Assembly: GCA_949948715.1 (NCBI GenBank)
Contig: CATLGW010000029.1
Location: forward strand, 1 to 34,496
DNA from: an uncultured Lachnospiraceae bacterium
GTDB taxonomy: Bacteria > Bacillota > Clostridia > Lachnospirales > Lachnospiraceae
DNA: 34,496 nt
Reading direction: 5' to 3'
Shown: positions 18,201-24,605 of the stretch, piece by piece
How the letters are laid out: each line of letters begins with the position of its first letter
How positions within the stretch are numbered: the first letter of the stretch is position 1
Notes under the pieces: generated by a model
Database searches by the model: none
What the model saw: only the letters and a program-made list of their open reading frames with translations
Told to the model about the DNA's origin: nothing
Made by a program: the position numbers and the translations under genes

Positions 18201-18883
18201 CGGAATTAAAGATCGCGGCGATGGCGGCCAAGGATGAGGCGGCCTACCACGCCTTCGAGGAGCGGGAGGTGACGCCATACATTCCGGCATTTCGCAGGGG
18301 AGATGAGGGTGTGGGAGGCGCCGTTCGGGGAAACGCTTACCACAGGGCCATGGAGCTGCTTGACTTTCAGCGGGTTTTGGGGGGCCAGTTTCAGGGGCTT
18401 CCGGAGAGCTACGACGCGTATCGCTCCGGACTGGACAGGGGACGGCTCCTAAAGGAGCTGCACGTCTTTTTGGAGGAGGAGACCGCCGCCCTGCGTCTGC
18501 CGCCAGAATATTTGAAAGCCCTGAATGAGGGAAAGCTGGTTCGCTTCCTGGAGAAGGAGATTGCCTACCGTATGTGGGCTGCGGACAAAAGGGGGGAGCT
18601 CTACAGGGAGCAGCCCTTTGTGCTGGGGATAGGCGCCGACAGGCTGGGGACGGAATTTCCTTCGGAGGAGACCGTGCTGATACAGGGTATCATAGATGTG
18701 TTTTTTGTGGAGCGGGGAGAGCTGGTGCTCCTGGATTACAAGACGGATGTGGTCGCCTCCATGGAAGGGCTGTGGAACCGTTACGAAGTGCAGTTGAATT
18801 ACTATGAGGAGGCCCTGAAAAAAATACAGCGGCTTCCCGTGAAGGAAAGGCTGCTGTATTCTTTTCATCTGGAGGCCGTATAA
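15248..18883 (+). CDS. addA: ATP-dependent helicase/nuclease subunit A (AddA)
   Basis: The protein is 1211 aa, a UvrD-family helicase with a C-terminal nuclease, and the motor subunit of the AddAB break-resection complex. Walker A AAAGSGKT lies around residues 24-31, and the helicase DExx box appears as LIDEYQDSN. VGDVKQSIYRFR, SIHKSKGLEFPVV and LYVALTRAKEKL are standard SF1 motifs in order. The nuclease domain near the C-terminus contains LVLLDYKTD. The start follows an AGGAGG-type site (AGGAGGCGGAGGG). The 3' end lies only 17 bp from the convergent thiT gene, with no terminator visible between them. Confidence 0.97.
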   Translation: MPVQFTPQQQKVIELRDRNILVSAAAGSGKTAVLVERIVRMVCDETHPVDVDRLLVVTFTNAAAAEMRERIAAGIAEQLRLHPESEHIQRQSALLHNAQITTIDSFSLFLIRNHFNEIGLDPAFRVADEGEIKLMRREVLAGLLEDAFGQGSEAFRECVEVFCPGGRESVLEEYILSLSRYGASFPWPEEWLGARGEDYGAGDKEELLQSPCAVYLREHIFRMLEGCGEKLALAERLCQSPDGPYMYGETLEREREMLERLAKCGSLEEYASALSGISFGRLPGKKDDSVSPGKREQVKKLRSQVKDTLQDMGEKFFATPFALAAAQGRECRGPVSVLIGLVLEFNRRMRERKQEKRLIDFSDMEHFALEILLDREEGAVRPSQVALEYRQHFAEILIDEYQDSNLVQEYLLQVISREDEGQFNRFMVGDVKQSIYRFRLARPELFLEKYETYGEEGDRRRIDLSRNFRSRPQVVEAVNEIFSRIMSRATGGLEYDDRAALYAGAAYPDNEGCESEMLLARKPGAGEGINARQAEARAIARRIRELKNSFQVTDKGSGGLRPVSYGDMVILLRTTSGWDEEFKEVLEGEGIPVYVTSKTGYFEALEVQELLQFLRVLDNPRQDIPLFGVMKSLFGGFSEEEIALIRAGRKGESLYEALRACGEGAVQEAAGGEPGEAEHLSRKAADFLKRISQYRDVVVYLPIRDLLQRIVDDYDYLDYVTALPAGSRRRANVEMLFAKASDFEKTSYFGLFHFVRYMEQLEKYDVDYGGADMLDENADVVRIMSIHKSKGLEFPVVFAAGLSKRFNMQDANQALIVDMDLGLACDYVNPEKRIRNRTLRRTVISRKMREDSLSEELRVLYVALTRAKEKLIMSASLEQAEEKWEAAAQCPQERLSYLDFIEAGCYLDFLLPVLGNTGVKVRVVDREELAGAELAEQIKRYGKREGLSRAAQAADPEALAGLLQRFSYEYPWRRLEKLYTKTTVSELKIAAMAAKDEAAYHAFEEREVTPYIPAFRRGDEGVGGAVRGNAYHRAMELLDFQRVLGGQFQGLPESYDAYRSGLDRGRLLKELHVFLEEETAALRLPPEYLKALNEGKLVRFLEKEIAYRMWAADKRGELYREQPFVLGIGADRLGTEFPSEETVLIQGIIDVFFVERGELVLLDYKTDVVASMEGLWNRYEVQLNYYEEALKKIQRLPVKERLLYSFHLEAV

Positions 18884-18900
18884 TGTTTCCCGGACAAGGG

Positions 18901-19593
18901 TTACTCCTCAGCCATTTGCCTGACCTTCAGCATGGCGTTTTTCACGGGGGGCAGCAGCAAAAGAACCACGGTGATGGCGCCTTCCGCCAGGATATAGGAG
19001 TAATTGTAAACGATGGGATAGACGGCGGACAGGGTTTGAGGGAAGGAATCCGGCATATAATCCATCCAGTACAGGTATCCGCCCACGGTATGAAACATTC
19101 CCCGGACAAAGACGGCCAACAGATATCCCTTGATTAAGCCTCCCTTTTTTCCGTGGAAGAAGCCGGACAGCCCCAGCGCCGCGAAGGCCAGGACATAGTC
19201 CGCACATACCTGCAGAGGGGAGAGGATGTATCCTGTGCCGGATTGGAGAAATTGCAGCAGACCGTAAGCAAAACCCGCGGTCAGCCCCACCTTGGGACCG
19301 TACCAGTAGCCGATCAGGGTGACGAACAGCATGGAACAGAGCGTCACGGAGCCTCCCCAGGGCATATCCACCACCTTGATGTAGGATGCGGCGAAGCCCA
19401 GGGCCAGAGCCACGGCGGAGAAGACAAGCTGTCTGGTGGAAAAGATTCGGGACTCTTTGTCCCGGGAAGCTTTTGCCTTATCCCTTAAAAATGCCGTCAG
19501 CAGAATGAGGACACAGAGGATGAACACGAACAGGGCCACACCCCCTGGGGTGAGAGAGTAATACCCATCCTCGACATTGAAAAACATTGACAT
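18901..19593 (-). CDS. thiT: Thiamine ECF transporter S component ThiT
   Basis: The protein is 230 aa and membrane-embedded, predicted to bind thiamine outside the cell and work with the shared ECF energising module, which is not in this window. Six or seven hydrophobic segments are visible. The family signature GFAYGLLQFL sits in the central region, and HTVGGYLYWMDYMP and YNYSYILAEG lie in the C-terminal third. An N-terminal segment (about residues 15-36) plus a charged linker is longer than in the shortest ThiT proteins. The start at 19593 is set by AGGAGG six bases upstream. The TPP riboswitch in its leader gives independent support for thiamine specificity. Confidence 0.93.
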   Translation of the reverse strand: MSMFFNVEDGYYSLTPGGVALFVFILCVLILLTAFLRDKAKASRDKESRIFSTRQLVFSAVALALGFAASYIKVVDMPWGGSVTLCSMLFVTLIGYWYGPKVGLTAGFAYGLLQFLQSGTGYILSPLQVCADYVLAFAALGLSGFFHGKKGGLIKGYLLAVFVRGMFHTVGGYLYWMDYMPDSFPQTLSAVYPIVYNYSYILAEGAITVVLLLLPPVKNAMLKVRQMAEE

Positions 19594-19622
19594 AAAAAAC
19601 CTCCTTTGTGCGCTAAAGGAGG
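19594..19622 (-). promoter_or_regulatory. SD-sequestering hairpin / terminator of the thiT leader
   Basis: On the minus strand CCTCCTTT (19622-19615) pairs perfectly with AAAGGAGG (19607-19600) around a 7-nt loop. The second arm is the ribosome binding site itself and is followed by six T and then the ATG. The hairpin can block translation and also has the form of an intrinsic terminator. It is the likely expression platform of the TPP riboswitch. Confidence 0.75.
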
Positions 19623-19673
19623 AGGACATCGTATTTCCGCAGGGCAAAATGAGAGCTGCCCCAGAGAAATAAA

Positions 19674-19759
19674 CTGCTTCCTTCCGCCGGTATTGTCCGG
19701 TTCAAGTGATGAGGGTTAGAGGCGTGAGCCTCAGTCTCAGCGATGCGCTCCCCTAGCAA
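19674..19759 (-). promoter_or_regulatory. TPP riboswitch aptamer
   Basis: Read on the minus strand, the leader contains the conserved TPP aptamer parts in order: AGGGGAGCG, GCTGAGA, ACCCTCATCACTTGAACC, the GGACAATACCGGC box and GGAAGGAA. Short P1 arms TTGCT and AGCAG enclose it. The P3 arm (GAGGCTCACGCCTC region) is present. TPP binding should turn down the downstream thiamine transporter. The match to the known consensus is strong. Confidence 0.93.
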
Positions 19760-19802
19760 TGTACTGTTATTTAGTTGTTTCCGGGGCAAAAGCCCCAAGC
19801 AC

Positions 19803-19831
19803 ACTATAATACAGGGAGAGACCCTTGTCAA
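19803..19831 (-). promoter_or_regulatory. Promoter of thiT
   Basis: On the minus strand a perfect TTGACA (19831-19826), a 17-bp spacer and TATAGT (19808-19803) precede the TPP leader. A small GGGGC/GCCCC hairpin lies between promoter and aptamer. Confidence 0.8.
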
Positions 19832-19843
19832 GGACAGATAGTA

Positions 19844-19871
19844 TTGTGTCAGTTTGTGATTGGAATAGAGT
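19844..19871 (+). promoter_or_regulatory. Possible promoter of the GTPase-nuclease gene
   Basis: TTGTGT (19844-19849), a 16-bp spacer and TAGAGT (19866-19871) lie back to back with the thiT promoter and ahead of the GACAG-rich tract. Both boxes are imperfect, so this is only a candidate. Confidence 0.3.
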
Positions 19872-19876
19872 ATATG

Positions 19877-20130
19877 CAGCCGGGCGGGACAGAGGCAGGG
19901 CAGTACAGGGCAGAGACAGGGCAGTACAGGGCAGAGACAGGGCAGAGACAGGGGAGTACAGGGCAGAGACAGGACAGTACAGAGACAGAAGCAGGGCACA
20001 GAAAAAGGACAATGAAGTGCTGTACACAGAGAGAGTAACAGGGCATAGAAACAAGACATAAACAGAACAAAGACAGGACGAGAGACAGAGCAGTAACAGG
20101 ACAGGGACGGGACAAAAACAGGACGGCGAG
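19877..20130 (+). repeat. GACAG-rich low-complexity tract
   Basis: About 250 bp are built from degenerate ACAGGGCAG, GAGACAGGGCAG and AGTACAGGG words. They are most regular at 19890-19985 and decay toward 20130. The + strand is almost free of T within the tract, so a transcript would be nearly U-free and poorly structured. No convincing gene lies in it; frames crossing it on either strand are simple-sequence artefacts. It forms the untranslated leader region of the GTPase-nuclease fusion gene. Confidence 0.8.
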
Positions 20131-20143
20131 AGGAAGGATCGAT

Positions 20144-22903
20144 ATGCGAAACGACAGGCTTGTGATCGGAATATTGGCCCATGTGGACGCGGGGAAGACC
20201 ACTCTGGCGGAGGCCATGCTTTATATCTGCGGAAGCATCCGCTCTCTGGGAAGGGTGGATCACGGGGACGCTTTTCTGGATCATTTTGCTCTGGAGAGGG
20301 ATCGGGGAATCACGATCTTTTCCAAGCAGGCGGAGCTTACCTGGGGAGATTTGGACATCACGCTTCTGGATACGCCGGGGCATGTGGATTTCGGAGCGGA
20401 GATGGAGCGGACGCTGCAGGTGTTGGACGGGGCCGTGTTGGTGATTGACGGCACGGAGGGCGTACAGGGACATACGGAGACTCTTTGGAAGCTGTTAAAG
20501 CGTTATGAGATTCCTGTTTTTCTGTTTGTGAACAAGATGGATCGGGAGGGGGCGGACAGAGCGGCTTCCCTGCGGGAGCTGCAGGAGCGTCTGGACGGGC
20601 GCTGCGTGGAGTTTTCCCGGGAGCTTACTCTGGAGCAGACGGAGAACATCGCTCTGTGCGCAGAGGCGCTGATGGAGGAGTATCTGGAGCGGGGGGAGCT
20701 CTCCGGGGAGAGTATCGGGGCTGCCGTGGGGGAGAGACGGCTGTTTCCCTGTTATTTCGGCTCCGCGCTGAAGCTTCAGGGGGTGGACGGCCTCCTGGAG
20801 GGGATGGGGAGCTTTCTGCCCCTGCCCGAATACCCGGAAAGTTTTGCCGCCAGGGTGTTTAAGATATCCCGGGACGAGTCCGGCGGGCGGCTGACCTGGC
20901 TGAAGGTGACGGGGGGAAGCTTACGGGTCAGGCAGTCGGTGAGGGGCGCGGCACGTCCGGACAGGGGAGGAGAGTCCTGGGAGGAGAAGGTGGATCAGAT
21001 CCGCATCTACAGCGGGGGAAGGTATCGGACGGCGGAGGAGGCCCCGGCGGGATGGGTCTGCGCGGTGAGGGGGCTTGGCAACACCTTTGCGGGGCAGGGC
21101 CTGGGTGCGGAGGAGGAGGGGGCGCTGCCCCTTTTGGAGCCTGTGCTGTCCTATCAGGTTATCCTTCCGGAGGGCAGCGATCCCGTACAGGTCATGGGAC
21201 TTTTCAGACAATTGGACGAGGAGGAGCCGGGGCTTCATATCCTGTGGCAGGAGGAGCATCGGGAGATTCAGGTTCAGGTCATGGGGGAGGTGCAGATTCA
21301 GGTTTTAAAGAGTCTGGTCAGAGAGCGGTTCGGTCTGGAGGTGGGATTCGGCAGGGGCAGTATCGTCTATCGGGAGACCATAGCCGCGCCAGTGGAGGGC
21401 ATCGGGCATTACGAGCCCCTCAGACATTACGCGGAGGTGCACCTTCTGCTGGAGCCGGGGGAGCGGGGCAGCGGGCTGCAGTTCGCCTCCCTGTGCAGCG
21501 AGGATATGCTGGACAGAAACTGGCAGAGGCTGATTCTCACTCATCTTGAAGAGCGGACCCATCCCGGGGTGTTGACCGGATCGCAGATCACGGATATGAG
21601 AATCCTTCTGACGGCGGGGCGGGCCCATGAGAAGCACACGGAGGGCGGGGATTTCAGACAGGCCACTTATCGGGCGGTGAGACAGGGGCTCAGACGCAGC
21701 CGAAGCGTTCTGCTGGAGCCGGTGTATGCCTTTACCCTGGAGGTGCCCATAGAGTGTATCGGCCGGGCGATGTCCGACATTCAGCGGATGTGCGGCTCCT
21801 TTGACCCGCCCCGCACGGAGGGGGATCTGAGCATTCTCACCGGCAGCGCGCCTGTGTCCGCCATGGGGGATTATCAGCGGGAGGTGAATTCCTACGCCAG
21901 GGGGAGGGGCAGACTCTCCTGTACCCTGAAGGGATACGAGCCCTGTCATAACCCGGAGGAGGTCATGGCCAGCAGAGGCTACGATCCGGATTTGGATGCC
22001 GCCAATCCCTGCGGCTCCGTATTCTGCTCCCATGGGGCGGGAGTCTATGTGGAGTGGGATCGTGTGGCGCAGTATGCCCATGTGGAGAGCAGACTGCGGG
22101 AGCCCTGGACGAATTCGATTGCCGAAGCCTGGGCGGAGGACGGCCAGGGCTTTGGGAGGCAGCCGGGGGGAACGGGCGGGGCGGGGGTATGCTCCGTGGA
22201 TATGTCGGAAATCCGCTCCCTTGGACAGAGGGAGCGGGAGTCCTCCCCCCGGGGCGTGATCACCCAGGAAGAGATCGAAGAAATTTTTGCCCGCACCTAC
22301 GGGGGAAGGAAAGAAGATTCCGCCCGCACCCGCCGATTTCACAGGAAACGTGTCGGCGAGGGAGGCGGAGGGGAGAATAAAACCTCCTCCCGGGCATCCG
22401 CCAGGGCCGGCGGGCAGGGGGAGCGGGAGCGTTATCTGCTGGTGGACGGCTACAATATTATCTTTGCCTGGGAGGAGCTGCGGGAGCTTGCGGCCCAAAA
22501 TATCGACAGCGCCAGGGACCGTCTGACGGATATTATGTGCAATTATCAGGGCTATCTGGGCGGCACATTGATCTTGGTATTCGACGCCTATAAGGTGAAG
22601 GGAAATCCGGGCTCCGTGTCCCGGTTCCACAATATCTATGTGGTCTACACCAGGGAGGCGGAGACGGCGGATCAGTATATCGAGAAGACGGTCCACCGGA
22701 TGGGGCGGGGAGCGGACATCACCGTGGCCACCTCCGACAGGCTGGAGCAGATGATTATTTGGGGGGACGGGGCGCTGCGGATGTCGGCCCAGGGGCTTAA
22801 GGAGGCGGTGGAGGCCGCCGGAGAGGGGATGCGAAGGGGAATGGCGGGAAGGGAAGGGGACAACAGTCTGCACAATCAGCCCTTCCGGGAATTGCATAAA
22901 TGA
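20144..22903 (+). CDS. TetM/EF-G-like GTPase fused to a YacP/Rae1-like NYN nuclease domain
   Basis: The protein is 919 aa; the start has AGGAAGG six bases upstream. The N-terminal part (about 1-700) resembles ribosomal protection GTPases (TetM/TetO): G1 AHVDAGKT at 12-19, RGIT at 54-57, DTPGH at 76-80 and NKMD at 130-133. EF-G-like domains follow, including VYAFTLEVPIECIGRAMSDI and SYARGRGRLSCTLKGYE. A basic, Gly/Arg-rich linker (about 700-762) leads to an NYN/PIN-type domain (763-919) beginning YLLVDGYNII, with acidic residues Asp768, Asp814, Asp843 and Asp865 as likely metal ligands. YacP/Rae1 is known in B. subtilis as an endonuclease cutting mRNA in the ribosomal A site, the place where TetM-type factors bind. 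A ribosome rescue or mRNA-cleavage role is therefore inferred. Tetracycline resistance should not be assumed. Confidence 0.9.
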   Translation: MRNDRLVIGILAHVDAGKTTLAEAMLYICGSIRSLGRVDHGDAFLDHFALERDRGITIFSKQAELTWGDLDITLLDTPGHVDFGAEMERTLQVLDGAVLVIDGTEGVQGHTETLWKLLKRYEIPVFLFVNKMDREGADRAASLRELQERLDGRCVEFSRELTLEQTENIALCAEALMEEYLERGELSGESIGAAVGERRLFPCYFGSALKLQGVDGLLEGMGSFLPLPEYPESFAARVFKISRDESGGRLTWLKVTGGSLRVRQSVRGAARPDRGGESWEEKVDQIRIYSGGRYRTAEEAPAGWVCAVRGLGNTFAGQGLGAEEEGALPLLEPVLSYQVILPEGSDPVQVMGLFRQLDEEEPGLHILWQEEHREIQVQVMGEVQIQVLKSLVRERFGLEVGFGRGSIVYRETIAAPVEGIGHYEPLRHYAEVHLLLEPGERGSGLQFASLCSEDMLDRNWQRLILTHLEERTHPGVLTGSQITDMRILLTAGRAHEKHTEGGDFRQATYRAVRQGLRRSRSVLLEPVYAFTLEVPIECIGRAMSDIQRMCGSFDPPRTEGDLSILTGSAPVSAMGDYQREVNSYARGRGRLSCTLKGYEPCHNPEEVMASRGYDPDLDAANPCGSVFCSHGAGVYVEWDRVAQYAHVESRLREPWTNSIAEAWAEDGQGFGRQPGGTGGAGVCSVDMSEIRSLGQRERESSPRGVITQEEIEEIFARTYGGRKEDSARTRRFHRKRVGEGGGGENKTSSRASARAGGQGERERYLLVDGYNIIFAWEELRELAAQNIDSARDRLTDIMCNYQGYLGGTLILVFDAYKVKGNPGSVSRFHNIYVVYTREAETADQYIEKTVHRMGRGADITVATSDRLEQMIIWGDGALRMSAQGLKEAVEAAGEGMRRGMAGREGDNSLHNQPFRELHK

Positions 22904-22920
22904 TGGTTTTATGGTAGAAT
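22892..22920 (+). promoter_or_regulatory. Promoter of the MraY-like gene
   Basis: TTGCAT (22892-22897), a 17-bp spacer and TAGAAT (22915-22920) overlap the last codons of the upstream gene and precede the MraY-like gene by about 80 bp. Confidence 0.55.
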
Positions 22921-23001
22921 CATTAAAGTTTGAATGGTACATCCTATGTGGAGATTTGTGCGTTTCAACTATGCGGATTATGAAAGGACAGGGTGATTGA
23001 T

Positions 23002-23970
23002 ATGTTGCATCGATTGATTCCGGGTGCGCCGGAGGCGCTTTTGGCCTTTGGTGGGATTCTTTTCGCTTTCGCGGCGACGGTGGCAGCCACGTCCGGGCTG
23101 TGTCCCTATCTTCCCAAGGACGCGGGCAGAGAGTTTGCCCACGACGGGAAACTCTCCGCGGGGAAGCCCAGGGGGGCGGGGATTATCTTTGTGCTGGCGT
23201 TTGCGGCGGCCGCGCTTCTCTTCTTTCCCCTGACCAAGGAGAATCTTATCTATCTGGCGCTGCTGGTGGTCTCCATGCTGACGGGTTTTCTGGACGACGC
23301 CTCGAAGGCTCCCTGGGGGGAGTACAAGAAGGGCTTTCTCGACCTCTGTGTGGCCGCGTTGGTGGCGGGCACTTTTTTGCGGTACAATTCGGCTGTGGTG
23401 GAGCTGGCATTTTTCGGCGTGCGGTTTGTCCTGCCGCCGGTGGTGTTTGGACTCTTTGCCGTTGTGCTGGTGTGGACCTCGGTGAATGTGACCAACTGCT
23501 CCGACGGGGTGGACGGACTTTCCGGCACTCTGACCATCATCACGCTGATGACGGTCTATCTGATCGACCGCACCCGGGGCACGGGGGAGGAGTTTTCCTT
23601 TCTGATTCTGCTCTTTGCGGTGTGCATCCTGGGATATCTGTGGTACAACGCCACGCCCAGCCGTCTCATGATGGGGGATGCGGGCTCCCGAGCCATGGGG
23701 CTGTTTATCAGCATCGCCATTCTGAAGACGGGCTGTCCCTTTTTGTATATTCCCGTGGCGCTTGTGCTGATTCTGGACGGGGGCCTGGGACTTTTGAAGG
23801 TGGCTCTTCTGCGGTTTTTGAAGATACGGATTCTGACGGGGGTGCGGACTCCCCTGCATGACCATGTGCGCAAGGTGTGGGGCTGGTCCAACACGCAGAC
23901 GGTTTTCCGCTTTGCCATTATTCAGATTATTCTGGCAGCGGCCGTGTTGTACGGCATTCAGACGGCGTAG
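23002..23970 (+). CDS. MraY-like phospho-sugar transferase (polyprenyl-phosphate acceptor)
   Basis: The protein is 322 aa with about ten membrane segments. It belongs to the MraY/WecA family, which moves a phospho-sugar from a UDP donor to polyprenyl phosphate at the inner membrane face. Visible signatures: KPRGAGIIFV, FLDDASK (Asp98, Asp99), NVTNCSDGVDGLSG and GDAGS (Asp226). The final loop reads PLHDHVRK (His286-Asp287-His288) where canonical MraY has three histidines. The gene is not in a cell-wall cluster, so it may be a second MraY or a transferase for another glycan. A GTG at 22993 is an alternative start. A GT2 gene lies 2.2 kb downstream in the same direction. Confidence 0.85.
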   Translation: MLHRLIPGAPEALLAFGGILFAFAATVAATSGLCPYLPKDAGREFAHDGKLSAGKPRGAGIIFVLAFAAAALLFFPLTKENLIYLALLVVSMLTGFLDDASKAPWGEYKKGFLDLCVAALVAGTFLRYNSAVVELAFFGVRFVLPPVVFGLFAVVLVWTSVNVTNCSDGVDGLSGTLTIITLMTVYLIDRTRGTGEEFSFLILLFAVCILGYLWYNATPSRLMMGDAGSRAMGLFISIAILKTGCPFLYIPVALVLILDGGLGLLKVALLRFLKIRILTGVRTPLHDHVRKVWGWSNTQTVFRFAIIQIILAAAVLYGIQTA

Positions 23971-24097
23971 AAGCAGCTTCGCCCCTTTGGGGCATAGGGC
24001 GGCATATACGGCGGAAAGCGTCTCCGGGGATAGGTACGGGGCGCAGGGGAGGCAGTCTGTGCGGAAATTAGAGTGAGCAAAGAAATGGAGAGGGATT

Positions 24098-24601
24098 ATG
24101 TATGATGAGTTGACTCCCGGTGACATCAAGAAGATGGAGGAGGAGATCGAGTACCGCAAGCTGGTGGTGCGGCCAAAGGCCCTGGAGGAGGTCAAGGAGA
24201 CCAGGGCCCACGGGGATTTGAGTGAGAATTTCGAGTACCATGCGGCCAAGAAGGTGAAGAATCAGAACGAGAGCCGCATCCGTTATCTGGAGAGAATGAT
24301 CCGCACGGCACGGGTGATTTCCGACGACTCGGCGGAGGATGAGGTGGGCATCAATAACACGGTGACGGTGGAATTTGCGGAGGACGGCTCCCGGGAGGTC
24401 TACCGCATCGTCACCACGGTTCGGGGAAATTCCCTGGAGGGACTGATCAGCAACGAATCTCCCATGGGTAAGGCTCTCCTGGGCAAAAAGGAGGGGGATG
24501 TGGCCCACGTCCAGGTAAACGAGCATATCGGATATGATGTGCGCATTGTAAAAATTGACAAGACGGCGGATGAAGACGGAGACAGAATAAGGAGTTTTTG
24601 A
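24098..24601 (+). CDS. greA: GreA/GreB-family transcription elongation factor
   Basis: The protein is 167 aa. Gre factors insert a coiled coil into the RNA polymerase secondary channel and stimulate cleavage of backtracked RNA. The N-terminal coiled coil carries the signature HGDLSENFEYHAAK, whose acidic tip residues are required for activity. The C-terminal FKBP-like domain includes SPMGKALLGKKEGD. The ribosome binding site GGAGAGGG lies upstream of the ATG. It stands four bases ahead of the HAD-CPBP gene, so the two are surely cotranscribed. It is slightly divergent from the main GreA and could be a paralogue. Confidence 0.92.
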   Translation: MYDELTPGDIKKMEEEIEYRKLVVRPKALEEVKETRAHGDLSENFEYHAAKKVKNQNESRIRYLERMIRTARVISDDSAEDEVGINNTVTVEFAEDGSREVYRIVTTVRGNSLEGLISNESPMGKALLGKKEGDVAHVQVNEHIGYDVRIVKIDKTADEDGDRIRSF

Positions 24602-24605
24602 GCGT

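Noticed and set aside
18884..18900. Terminator between convergent addA and thiT
   Set aside because: Only 17 bp separate the genes and no stem with a T run can be formed.
19877..20130. CRISPR array
   Set aside because: The repeated words are short, degenerate and contiguous; there are no constant repeats with unique spacers and no cas genes.
19825..20473. Cys/Leu/Pro-rich or Arg/Gln-rich reading frames on both strands across the GACAG tract
   Set aside because: They are simple-sequence translations of the repeat, cross the thiT leader or the start of the GTPase gene, and have no ribosome binding site or family resemblance.
20144..22903. Plain tetracycline resistance gene (tetM/tetO/tetW)
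   Set aside because: The protein is about 280 residues longer, ends in an NYN domain, is GC-rich like the chromosome and shows no mobile-element context.
21305..22942. Long minus-strand frame opposite the GTPase-nuclease gene
   Set aside because: It is a shadow of the GC-rich coding strand: Pro/His/Arg-rich, with no motif and no upstream ribosome binding site.
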